Below, piece after piece: positions 27,926 to 35,558 of a DNA stretch of 64,000 nt. The position numbers and the translations under genes were made by a program. This DNA is from DAOUJI01 sp965219565. Its GTDB lineage: Bacteria > Chloroflexota > Dehalococcoidia > Lucifugimonadales > JAGWBF01. Where the stretch lies: assembly GCA_965219565.1 (NCBI GenBank), contig OZ244780.1:124001-188000 (forward strand), in the 5' to 3' direction. How positions within the stretch are numbered: the first letter of the stretch is position 1; every line of letters begins with the position of its first letter. The notes beneath the pieces were generated by a model. The model was not told the DNA's origin. It worked only from the letters and a program-made list of their open reading frames with translations, and made no database searches.

Positions 27926-28522
27926 TCGAAGGCGGAGCGTAGAGATGCAGACGAGGCCGTCGAAGAAGCGATCGACGATCATGCGGCGCCGACCGGCTTG
28001 CTGCCCTGGCCCCGCGGTCCGCCGACGTGGAAGCCCTCCCCCAGGCCCCCGAATCCCTGCCCCATGTCCTGCACGAGTCGCCCCGCGTCCAAATGAAGGT
28101 CACCCACACTCTAATAATAGACTCCAGCGCGACGGCTTTCTCTCTCTCACCTTTTCCTCTCTCACAGTCTTTGTGGTTGGTCCCGTGAGTCTCGGGCCGC
28201 GTCGCCAGGCCGCCGGCGCCTCGAAGGCGGAGCGTAGAGACGCAGACGAGGCCGTCGAAGAAGCAATCGACGATCATGCCGAGCCGACCGGCTGCTGCCT
28301 TGGCCCCGCGGTCCGCCGACGTGGAAGCCCTCACCCAGTCCCCGGAATCCCTGCCCCATGTCCTGGCCGAGTCGCCCCGCGTCCAAATGAAGGTCACCCA
28401 CTCTCTAATAATAGACTCCAGCGCGACTGCTTTCTCACTCACTCTCACTTTTCTCTCTCTCACAGTCTTTGTGGTTGGTACCGTGAGTCTCGGGCCGCGT
28501 CGCCAGGCCTCCGGCGCCTCGA
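27926..28522. repeat. Two tandem copies of a roughly 297-bp unit
   Basis: Unit 1 runs from about 27926 to 28220 and unit 2 from about 28221 to 28518. Both begin TCGAAGGCGGAGCGTAGAGA and end with CGTCGCCAGGC followed by a GCGCCTCGA-type junction. The copies differ at scattered positions and short indels. Each contains the block CTAATAATAGACTCCAGCGC and a pyrimidine-rich run of CTCT repeats. Open frames exist on both strands because of the GC bias, but none resembles a known protein. Confidence 0.85.
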
Positions 28523-28529
28523 CGCGGGC

Positions 28530-28700
28530 GCACTTAAATTGCTGACAACTGCCGCTTATCAACAGTCGATATACATACAACGTAGGCGTGTCAACTATAC
28601 GTGAGAAGTTATCATAATCGTAACTTATCAAGCATAGCTAGATATATTCTTACTATATATACGATATAAATTATCGGGATATAATTATAATACTTGACTT
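28530..28700. other. AT-rich segment
   Basis: A sharp drop in GC, with TA-rich runs such as TATATATACGATATAAATTA and an imperfect inverted repeat around GTTATCATAATCGTAAC. Likely a regulatory or recombination-related region of the island, just before the small regulator genes. Confidence 0.6.
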
Positions 28701-28722
28701 ACCGCATGGAATGCTCTAATCT
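28694..28722 (+). promoter_or_regulatory. Possible sigma-70-type promoter for the small regulator genes
   Basis: TTGACT at 28694-28699 and TAATCT at 28717-28722 with a 17-nt spacer, inside the AT-rich segment and about 150 nt before the first plausible start codon. The -10 match is weak. Confidence 0.35.
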
Positions 28723-28871
28723 GTTTTCAACCGGCCAAACCGGCGCCAGAACGAGCGGTTGGCCGAAGACGCCAACCGTCACGTTCGAGGGCGAACACCC
28801 GCAACCGCCGCGAGGGCAGCGACTTGAAAAACGGCAGGAACCGAGGAAAACCAAAGAGCAGGGGACGGACC

Positions 28872-29066
28872 GTGGTGCGGCTCAATACGGCGGCCCTCCA
28901 GAACCGCCTCGCTAGGGAGATAGGGGTCAGCCCCGGATGCATCGCAACGCCGGTCAAAGCGGGGCGCACGCCCTCCGGCCTCATCCGCCGCCGGATGCGG
29001 AAGGTCCTTGGGGAGGACGACTCCGGCGACCTTTTGAGATTGGAGGATAGACATGAACAACCCTGA
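28872..29066 (+). CDS. Small helix-turn-helix (XRE-like) protein
   Basis: About 64 residues starting at a GTG that follows AGGGGAC. The body reads LNTAALQNRLAREIGVSPGC and then RTPSGLIRRRMRKVLGED. This pattern (HTH recognition helix, then a GRTPSG turn and a basic helix) fits small phage- or island-type XRE repressors. The recognition helix appears slightly altered. A longer version from TTG at 28824 is possible. It overlaps the next small gene, so the two are probably translated together. Confidence 0.6.
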   Translation: MVRLNTAALQNRLAREIGVSPGCIATPVKAGRTPSGLIRRRMRKVLGEDDSGDLLRLEDRHEQP

Positions 29067-29190
29067 CGGCTTGTCCCGCATCAACGGTCGCATCCACAAC
29101 ACCGACGGAAAAAAGAGGAGGGGACGCCGTCTCCCGAGCCGGGTGTCCCGCCGGAGGACTTCGCCGAGGGCCCAAGTAGTCGCTCAGTAG
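29053..29190 (+). CDS. Small basic protein, 45 residues
   Basis: ATG with an excellent ribosome-binding site (GGAGG, 6 nt spacing) located inside the 3' end of the upstream HTH gene. The product starts MNNPDGLSRINGRIHNTDGK and is then very rich in Arg/Lys. No homologue recognised. A DNA- or RNA-binding accessory of the island is possible but unproven. Confidence 0.45.
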   Translation: MNNPDGLSRINGRIHNTDGKKRRGRRLPSRVSRRRTSPRAQVVAQ

Positions 29191-29384
29191 GCGCAAAGGA
29201 GTCGAGCGCTGCGGGAGAGCCATGCTCTCCATCTGCCGCTTCGCCGCCCGGTTGCCCGGAGGTCTGCTGATTCTCACGGACGAGGGCGCTCAGACAACCC
29301 TGTGGGAGGACAAGCGCCGGACCCGGACCACAGAGCCTCCGCCCCATTCACATATGCGAACTCGATGCATCAAGGAGCATGAGA

Positions 29385-29609
29385 ATGAGCGACAGACTGC
29401 TGCGTCGTCACGAGGTTGAGGAACTTACCGGATTGAGCCGCGCCTCGATCTACAGGTGGATTGGTGATGAAAAATTCCCTCCGCCTGTCAGGGTCGGCGC
29501 CATGGCGGTCAGGTGGAAAGAAAGCGACATCACCGCTTGGATACAGTCCCGGCCGGCGGCAACGAGTAATCGCGGCTCGCCCACTGACTCCCGGGAACCA
29601 CATGGCTGA
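29385..29609 (+). CDS. AlpA-family regulator (MerR-like HTH, excisionase type)
   Basis: A 74-residue protein: LLRRHEVEELTGLSRASIYR, WIGDEKFPPPVRVGAMAVRW and KESDITAWIQSRP. This is the AlpA/phage excisionase winged-helix pattern known from P4-type islands, where it controls integrase expression or excision. AAGGAG lies 7 nt before the ATG at 29385; the ATG at 29379 is too close to it. The 3' end overlaps the integrase 3' end (29530-29609) on the opposite strand. Confidence 0.9.
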   Translation: MSDRLLRRHEVEELTGLSRASIYRWIGDEKFPPPVRVGAMAVRWKESDITAWIQSRPAATSNRGSPTDSREPHG

Positions 29610-30768
29610 TAGGGCGCAACCGGTCTGTGAGGAAGTCCGCCCACTGCTGCATGAGCGTCCGGCGGCGGTCGAACAGGTCGGAGCGTGCGTACGCTTGCTC
29701 GACGCTCCCGCCCAGCTGATGCGCCAGGGCCGCCTCCCCCACCGCCCAGGGCGCATCCGTCCGTTCCATGGTCCAGGTCCTGAAGGACGATCTGAACCCG
29801 TGCACCGTCGTCCGGTCCGCAAGGCCCGTGGAACGAAGCGTCTTCGTCAGGGTCATGTCGCTCAGCATCCGGCCAGGCCGCTGCGGGGACGGGAAGCAGA
29901 GCCCGAAACCGTCTTCAAGTTGATGCGCCAGCTTCAACACCTTCAGGGCCTGGTCGCTCAGCGGAACCCGATGCTCCGCCCCTGCCTTCATGCGTGAGGC
30001 GGGGATCGTCCATGTTGCGCTCTTAAGGTCGATTTCGCCCCACTTAGCCCCTCTCGCCTCTCCGGACCGCGCCGCCGTGAAAACCAGGAACTTCAGGCAA
30101 CTCTTGGCGGCAAGCGACGCTTGTGACGCGTCGACGGTCTTGAGAGCTGCCCCCACCTCCTGGTGGGGAAGCGCCCGGAGATGCGCTTTGACCTTGGGCA
30201 TCGACGGCAAGGCCCCGTCTATGGCTTCCCCCGCCGGATTGGCCTCAATCAATTCCTTCGCCATGGCCCACCTGAATATCGTGCGCATCCTTTGCCGCAC
30301 ACGCCGGGCGGTCTCGGGCCGCGTCGTCCATATGGGCGTGAGGACCGTCAACACGTCGGCGCGGCCTATCGCGTCGATCGGCTTGGCGCCGATCTTGGGG
30401 AAAGCGTGGCGTTCAAGGGTCTGAATCCACGATAGCGTGTGGCGTCCGTTGCGCCAACGAGATTTGTTGAGTTCGTGGACGGCATGGGCGGCCTCGCTGA
30501 AAGTGGGCGTCGCGGGCCTGTGCTTGACCGCCGTCGGATCCTTCCCGTCGCCTATAGCCTCACGGTTGTCGGCCGCGCGCTTCCTCGCCTGGGCCAGCGA
30601 CACGGCGGGATACCCGCCCAGGCCGATGTCCCGCCGTCGGCCGCCGACGGTTATCCGCTGCACCCAACTCTTGCCGCCCGCCTTGCTTATGAACAGGTGG
30701 AGCCCGTCGCCGTCCGAGTAGCGGCCGGGGTCCCTGAGCGCCTTCACCCTTGTCGCCGACAGCTTCAC
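29530..30768 (-). CDS. int: P4-type tyrosine recombinase (island integrase)
   Basis: A 412-residue site-specific recombinase. The N-terminal DUF4102-type arm-binding domain reads SDGDGLHLFISKAGGKSWVQ and RDIGLGGYPAVSLAQARKRA. A SAM-like core domain follows, then the catalytic domain with Arg in TAARSGEARGAKWGEID, His-x-x-Arg in TVHGFRSSFRTWTMERTD, the second His region in EAALAHQLGGSVEQAYARSD and the nucleophilic Tyr in that last stretch. It starts 192 bp from the 3' end of tRNA-Ala and reads away from it, the standard arrangement for elements inserted at a tRNA 3' end. All catalytic residues are present, so it is probably active. The window does not show an obvious second att site. Confidence 0.94.
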   Translation of the reverse strand: MKLSATRVKALRDPGRYSDGDGLHLFISKAGGKSWVQRITVGGRRRDIGLGGYPAVSLAQARKRAADNREAIGDGKDPTAVKHRPATPTFSEAAHAVHELNKSRWRNGRHTLSWIQTLERHAFPKIGAKPIDAIGRADVLTVLTPIWTTRPETARRVRQRMRTIFRWAMAKELIEANPAGEAIDGALPSMPKVKAHLRALPHQEVGAALKTVDASQASLAAKSCLKFLVFTAARSGEARGAKWGEIDLKSATWTIPASRMKAGAEHRVPLSDQALKVLKLAHQLEDGFGLCFPSPQRPGRMLSDMTLTKTLRSTGLADRTTVHGFRSSFRTWTMERTDAPWAVGEAALAHQLGGSVEQAYARSDLFDRRRTLMQQWADFLTDRLRPISHVVPGSQWASRDYSLPPAGTVSKR

Positions 30769-30962
30769 GCCGTGCCCCTCCTCAATCTCTTACCACAGAA
30801 ATTACCACACTTGAAATGAGACAACAAGGGATTCCGGGAGATTGGAATGGAAACCTCAAGAAGACGAATCCAGGGCTTGCAACGCCTGATTCAGCTACGA
30901 AAAAGAGCTTTACTGAGACCCGAAGAGGCGGGCAGGGATTGGGCGAGAAAGGGTTGGTTTGG

Positions 30963-31035
30963 TGGAGATAGGGGGACTCGAACCCCCAACCTCGGCATTG
31001 CGAACGCCGCGCTCTCCCAGTTGAGCTATATCCCC
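30963..31035 (-). tRNA. tRNA-Ala (anticodon CGC)
   Basis: Cloverleaf found by eye. The acceptor GGGGATA pairs with TATCTCC and includes the G3-U70 pair that identifies alanine tRNAs. The D arm is GCTC/GAGC, the anticodon loop TTCGCAA (anticodon CGC) and the T arm GGGGG-TTCGAGT-CCCCC. CCA is encoded (30960-30962). Its 3' end faces the integrase gene and is the likely attachment site of the island. Confidence 0.93.
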
Positions 31036-31139
31036 AAAGAACGCCTGAGTTCGGGAGTTTCCGACTTCAGGGTTCAGAATGAAATGCTATAGCGCCCGTC
31101 GGAAGGGTGTCAAGCAAAGGCGCTCCTGACGCTCCGGTG

Positions 31140-31937
31140 TCAGCCGCTGAGAAGCCTGCCCTCGCACCCCGCCAGAGCCGCCTCCAGCAGGGGAATGTTG
31201 GCGTCGTCGGTGAGGCCGGTGTTGATGGGCGTCACCGAAATCATGTTGTTGAGGACCGCCCACAAGTCCGTGCCTTCTTCCTGCTCCCGTTCCTTGAACA
31301 CAGGCACATCCCGGTTGATTCGGTAGGTCATGCTGCGGATGTCCTCGTCCTCTTTCACCGACTCGCCATAGCTGCGCCGCCCCAGCCTCGTGACCCTGAC
31401 TCCCTTCAGGTTCTCGACGGGCTCGTTGGGCAGGTTCACGTTGACCAGCGTCGGAGGCAGACTCGCGCCATTCTTCAGGCCCTCGACCACCACATCCAAG
31501 AACGCCGCCGCAACGTCGTATCGGGTGTCCCGGAGGGCGCCCACCGATATGGCGATGGAAGGGCATCCCCGTACGTATCCCTGGAGAGCAGCTCCCACAG
31601 TGCCTGAGATAAGCACGTCCTCTCCCAGGTTGGACCCCTGGTTTATCCCCGACACCACCAAGTCCACAGGCCCGGCCAGCTGCTCCAGAGCCAGAACAGC
31701 GGAGTCGGCAGGAGTGCCTTCGATAGAGTACGCGTCGATTTCGTGGGGGCCCTTTTCCACCAGGGGATCGACTTGAAAGACTCGCAGGGGCCTCCGCAGC
31801 GTCAGAGAAGCGCCGACTCCGCTATGGTCCCGGTCTGGAGCCGCCACGCACACGTCGCCGTGGAGCTTCAAGGCGTCCACGGCCGCCCAAAGCCCCGGGG
31901 CCCTGAATCCATCGTCGTTTGTGACCAGTATCTTCAA
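31140..31937 (-). CDS. surE: 5'/3'-nucleotidase SurE
   Basis: A 265-residue metal-dependent nucleotidase that removes phosphate from nucleoside 5'- and 3'-monophosphates. It has the signature start MKILVTNDDGFRAPGL with the metal-binding Asp pair, then VAAPDRDHSGVGASLTL, the glycine-rich VVSGINQGSNLGEDVLISGT containing a metal-binding Asn, and VNVNLPN. Full length for the family. It is transcribed towards the tRNA and stands alone. Confidence 0.95.
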   Translation of the reverse strand: MKILVTNDDGFRAPGLWAAVDALKLHGDVCVAAPDRDHSGVGASLTLRRPLRVFQVDPLVEKGPHEIDAYSIEGTPADSAVLALEQLAGPVDLVVSGINQGSNLGEDVLISGTVGAALQGYVRGCPSIAISVGALRDTRYDVAAAFLDVVVEGLKNGASLPPTLVNVNLPNEPVENLKGVRVTRLGRRSYGESVKEDEDIRSMTYRINRDVPVFKEREQEEGTDLWAVLNNMISVTPINTGLTDDANIPLLEAALAGCEGRLLSG

Positions 31938-32061
31938 CTATCTCACCTGTTTCTACTGCACACCAAATTCCGGGTCCCACCGGCCAGCTTCCGGTGGCCT
32001 TCTCTAGCCATACGGAGAACGTGGCCGGATGCCGTTGTCTCCTTATCTCGCGATTCGATTC

Positions 32062-33192
32062 TTACTCGATGGCTTCTAGAAGCTCTCTAGCCACGTAAAC
32101 CCTTGGCCACATGCCTTCGACTTCCTCAAGCACACCGTAAGATACTAGAGAGTCGACAATTCTTCTAGCTCCCGTCTGAGACACATTGAGGACTTTAGCG
32201 GCCCACGGTCCAGTGACATAGGGCGAAGCAAACAACTGGTCTACCAGCCGCAAAGTGTTCGCGGAGGCACGTCGGTCCTGGAAGTCGAGCCTATAGCGGT
32301 CTTGCAATTGGCGTATCCGCCGGACTCGGTCAAGGGCGTCCTGCGACTGCTCGGCAACTCCCTTGAGAAAATAATCAAGCCAGACATTCCATTCTCCGGT
32401 TTGGCTAAGGCCGAGCAGTTGGTCGTAATATTGGTTCTTATCCCTCTCGAAATAGGCGCTAAGGTACAACAAGGGTTCTGAAAGCACCCTTTTGGCACAC
32501 AAAAACAGGATTATAAGCAAGCGGCCCACGCGGCCGTTCCCGTCCAAATAAGGGTGTATGGCTTCAAACTGATAGTGCATCAGAGCGCACTGGACCAACG
32601 GCGGGAGATCCGACTCTTCGTTTACGAACCTCTCCCAGTCCAACAGAAGCTCTGACAACATGTGCGGCGGCGGGGGAACAAGTCTGGCGTCCCTGATGTC
32701 GGCCCCCTGGTGGCCGATCCAAACTTGGGCGTTCCTTAATTCACCCGGCCTTTTTTCATCGCCTTGGACACCCGTTAAGAGACTCTCGTGCACACGGTTC
32801 ACCAGTCTGAGCGAAATCGGCAGCGTGTTCAACAGGTCCAGACCCAGGTCCAGAGCCCGGGTATAGTTTGAGACTTCGACGACATCGCTTCTGCGAATCC
32901 CCGACGCTTCATAGATGAATAAGTCCGATATTGATGCCTGGGTCCCTTCGATGCTGGAAGACAATACAGCCTCGCGCCGCATGAAGGGACGTATAAGCAG
33001 GTTAGGATTTGGGATTGTTTCGCCCACTCCGGCCAGCACCGACACCGAACGCGACGCCTCGTCCAGCCTCTTTAGCAACGGACCATTGATGTCAAGGCTC
33101 CGGGGAAGAGGGTTCGGAACGTAGGTTTCGACTCCGTTTTCAATCGCTACCATTCGCCCGATTGGGCTTGCACTAAGGAGTTGGCTGGACAT
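32062..33192 (-). CDS. fic: Fic family AMP-transferase with N-terminal inhibitory motif
   Basis: A 376-residue Fic protein expected to transfer AMP (or another nucleotide moiety) to a target protein. The inhibitory motif SSSIEG (residues 78-83, S-x-x-x-E-G) sits N-terminally, so it is a class II, self-inhibited enzyme. The Fic core carries FEAIHPYLDGNGRVGRLLI with the catalytic His. The C-terminal third (YVTGPWAAKVLNVSQTGARR, IVDSLVSYGVLEEVEGM) is a winged helix-turn-helix. The whole layout matches the common Fic_N-Fic-HTH proteins. The upstream 33225-33427 region holds two 65-bp repeats that may be its own operators. Confidence 0.93.
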   Translation of the reverse strand: MSSQLLSASPIGRMVAIENGVETYVPNPLPRSLDINGPLLKRLDEASRSVSVLAGVGETIPNPNLLIRPFMRREAVLSSSIEGTQASISDLFIYEASGIRRSDVVEVSNYTRALDLGLDLLNTLPISLRLVNRVHESLLTGVQGDEKRPGELRNAQVWIGHQGADIRDARLVPPPPHMLSELLLDWERFVNEESDLPPLVQCALMHYQFEAIHPYLDGNGRVGRLLIILFLCAKRVLSEPLLYLSAYFERDKNQYYDQLLGLSQTGEWNVWLDYFLKGVAEQSQDALDRVRRIRQLQDRYRLDFQDRRASANTLRLVDQLFASPYVTGPWAAKVLNVSQTGARRIVDSLVSYGVLEEVEGMWPRVYVARELLEAIE

Positions 33193-33224
33193 ACGCGGAG
33201 TTATCGCTTTCCAAGAACATCTAC

Positions 33225-33427
33225 CAAATGTAACTTATTGAGGCAAAAGTTGCAAATGAGTATAGCAAATGTAACCTGAGTTGCTTTTTGTCTTGCGCGC
33301 TTCACTAAGCTCCCGACTTCTGTCGACGCTAGTCAAATAGAAATGATAGTCCCGCATAGAAGCAAATGTAACTTATCCTCCTAAAAGTTGCAAATTGGCT
33401 GGACAAATGTAACCTGCGTTGCTTTTT
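33225..33427. repeat. Pair of structured 65-bp direct repeats upstream of fic
   Basis: Repeat A starts at 33225 and repeat B at 33363. They share three blocks at identical spacing: CAAATGTAACTTAT, then AAAAGTTGCAAAT, then CAAATGTAACCTGnGTTGCTTTTT (20 bases or fewer per block half). The spacers of 6 and 8 nt are completely different between copies. Conserved blocks with free spacers look like protein-binding sites, most simply for the winged HTH of the adjacent Fic protein. The second copy ends about 80 bp before tRNA-Met. Confidence 0.75.
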
Positions 33428-33510
33428 AGACGGTCTGGTAGACGGACGTTCTGCGTATACTGCAGATGGTGGCCGAAGAAGCTCTGGAGAGGCGAGGAGG
33501 GGACTGTTGG

Positions 33511-33582
33511 TGGCAACGGGTGGGTTCGAACCACCGACCTAGCGCTTATGAAGCGCCCGCTCTGCCCCTGAGCTACGTTGCC
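33511..33582 (-). tRNA. tRNA-Met (anticodon CAT, elongator type)
   Basis: Acceptor GGCAACG pairs perfectly with CGTTGCC, so it lacks the 1-72 mismatch of initiator tRNAs. D arm GCTC/GAGC, anticodon loop TTCATAA, T arm GGTGG-TTCGAAC-CCACC, encoded CCA at 33508-33510. A lysidine-modified tRNA-Ile(CAT) cannot be excluded by eye. Confidence 0.9.
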
Positions 33583-33752
33583 ACAACCGGGGCTTCTGTA
33601 AGAAGGGCTGCCGACGTGACGCCAGCAGCCCCTGAATTTCAATATAACCATACAGGCTTATGCCTGTCAACGCGCACGACGCCCCTCTGCTGGACACCCT
33701 GACGCCGCCGTTTTATAGTCTGCTGAACAGGCTCTTTCAGGAGGCTTACCCT

Positions 33753-34937
33753 ATGGCCCTTTCGGAGAAGGTGGCAAAGTTCGTTGAAGAGGGCGGGTGG
33801 ATCAGGAAGATGTTCGAGGCGGGCATCGCCCTGAAGCAGCAATACGGCGACGACAAGGTCTTCGACCTCTCCCTGGGCAACCCCGTAGTGGAGCCGCCCG
33901 CCGAGTTCAGGGCAGAGCTCCAACGCCTGGCCGCCAGCGAAACGCCGGGCATGCACCGCTACATGCCCAACGCGGGCTACGCCGACACCCGGGAGGCGGT
34001 GGCGGCAGGGATACGGGAGGAAGCCGGGGTAGACATGACCGGCGCCGAAATCGTCATGACCGCAGGAGCTGCGGCCGGTCTAAACGTGGCTCTCAAGACC
34101 ATCCTGAATCCCGGGGACGAAGTTATTATCTTCGCCCCTTATTTCGTGGAGTACGTCTACTACACCGACAACCACGGCGGTGTACCTATCACGGCACCCA
34201 CCGACGCCGCGTTTCAGCCGGACCTGGCGGCGCTGGAGGGCCTCATAACGCCCAAAACCAGGGCCGTGTTAATCAACTCACCCAACAACCCGTCGGGGGC
34301 GGTATACGGGTCCAACATCCTTTCTGAGCTGGGAGACCTTCTGCGCGTGAAGAGCGCTCAGTTCGACTCGGAGATATTTCTGATTAGCGACGAGCCCTAC
34401 CGCCGAATTATCTTCGACGGCCTCTCCTACCCCCACGTCTACCCCCACTACGAAGCTTCCATGGTGGTCCACTCCCACGCCAAGGACCTGGCCCTCCCCG
34501 GTGAGCGCATCGGGTATATAGCCGTGAATCCGGCCTACGAGGGGAAATCAGACTTGGCCGACGGCCTGACCTTCTGCAACCGCATCCTGGGCATAGTGAA
34601 CGCACCCGCTCTCATGCAGCATGTGGTGAAGGCGCTGCAAGGGGTCACCGTGGACGTGTCGGACTACCAGCGGAAGCGGGACTTCATCCACGGCGCGTTG
34701 ACGTCCCTGGGGTACGACTGTTTCAGACCCCAGGGAGCTTTCTACCTGTTCCCAAAGGCTCCGGGGGAAGATGACTTAGCTTTCGTGGATGAATTGCAGC
34801 GCTACAACGTGTTGGTGGTGCCAGGACGAGGCTTCGGGCAGCCGGGCCATTTCCGGGTGTCCTACTGCCTGGAGGACCAGGTTCTGGAAGGCTCGCTGGA
34901 GGGGTTCGCCGCGGCGGCGAAGCGGTTCGGGCTGTAA
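33753..34937 (+). CDS. PLP-dependent aminotransferase, class I/II
   Basis: A 394-residue fold-type I aminotransferase in the aspartate/aromatic transaminase group. It has NAGYADTREAVAAGI near the substrate site, TAGAAAGLNVALKTIL, the Asn-Pro signature LINSPNNPSGAVY, the PLP-binding Asp in LISDEPYRRIIFDG, the Schiff-base Lys in VHSHAKDLALPGERIGYIA and the substrate-carboxylate Arg in GHFRVSYCLED. The frame is open from 33660, but the AGGAGG at 33739 with 8-nt spacing selects the ATG at 33753. The amino-acid substrate cannot be told from sequence. Confidence 0.93.
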   Translation: MALSEKVAKFVEEGGWIRKMFEAGIALKQQYGDDKVFDLSLGNPVVEPPAEFRAELQRLAASETPGMHRYMPNAGYADTREAVAAGIREEAGVDMTGAEIVMTAGAAAGLNVALKTILNPGDEVIIFAPYFVEYVYYTDNHGGVPITAPTDAAFQPDLAALEGLITPKTRAVLINSPNNPSGAVYGSNILSELGDLLRVKSAQFDSEIFLISDEPYRRIIFDGLSYPHVYPHYEASMVVHSHAKDLALPGERIGYIAVNPAYEGKSDLADGLTFCNRILGIVNAPALMQHVVKALQGVTVDVSDYQRKRDFIHGALTSLGYDCFRPQGAFYLFPKAPGEDDLAFVDELQRYNVLVVPGRGFGQPGHFRVSYCLEDQVLEGSLEGFAAAAKRFGL

Positions 34938-34984
34938 TATTATGAGGAGGACACAGTCCCAACAACCGTCACGATCTCTGGTGG

Positions 34985-35527
34985 TCAATCCACACTAACA
35001 GTCGCCAATGCTGCTATGTCTTTCCAACCGTATGACACTTCTACGATTTCCTCACCGCCAATCTCAACGGTTTTCCGACCAACCAGCCGACCTCCCAGCG
35101 ACTCGTAGAACCGACAGGCGGGGCTATTTTCTTCAAAGGTCCACACCAACATTGAGTCTATCCTGCTGGCTAGCAGGCTCCGAGCTACGGCTGAGACAAG
35201 GCTCCGACCTACACCCTTACGCTGATGATCTTTGAGCAGATATACGGTGTAGAGTTCACCCTTGTACGTCAGGTCGCCTTCGCTTTCCAATCCGCCACGC
35301 GCAAAGCCTACGACCTCACCTTCACCAGTCTCGGCAACAAAGGTGCACGCAGCTGTCTGAGGAGTCGCCAGAATGTCAGCCCACCACGTTTCGCTAGACT
35401 GGTATGAAAGGTCGGCCAGATAACGGTCCGAAACGATGCCGACATATGCCGTCCGCCACACATCGACATGAACCCTTGCTATAGAACCGGCGTAGGCTGA
35501 ACCTGCCGCTCTTATCCGAACGGTCAT
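34985..35527 (-). CDS. GNAT family N-acetyltransferase
   Basis: A 180-residue acetyltransferase. RIRAAGSAYAGSIARVHVDV at the N-terminus, then VVGFARGGLESEGDLTYKGE, the acetyl-CoA pyrophosphate loop in LLKDHQRKGVGRSLVSAVAR (Q/R-x-x-G-x-G/A) and the late strand FYESLGGRLVGRKTVEIGGE. Substrate unknown. The start at 35527 is the first Met that preserves the fold, but the ribosome-binding site is weak. It overlaps nothing and ends 48 bp from the convergent aminotransferase. Confidence 0.88.
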   Translation of the reverse strand: MTVRIRAAGSAYAGSIARVHVDVWRTAYVGIVSDRYLADLSYQSSETWWADILATPQTAACTFVAETGEGEVVGFARGGLESEGDLTYKGELYTVYLLKDHQRKGVGRSLVSAVARSLLASRIDSMLVWTFEENSPACRFYESLGGRLVGRKTVEIGGEEIVEVSYGWKDIAALATVSVD

Positions 35528-35558
35528 GGTTTGCTCAACGAGCCATGATGAGCCGCTT

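Noticed and set aside
27768..28631. Long open frames on both strands across the tandem repeat
   Set aside because: Frames on both strands come from GC bias and duplication. Neither translation resembles a protein family, and no good start signal is present.
28912..28932. Second att site for the integrase (GGAGATAGGGG near the tRNA-like sequence)
   Set aside because: Only about 11 bases resemble the tRNA-Ala 3' end and they fall inside the HTH gene. Too short to claim a duplication.
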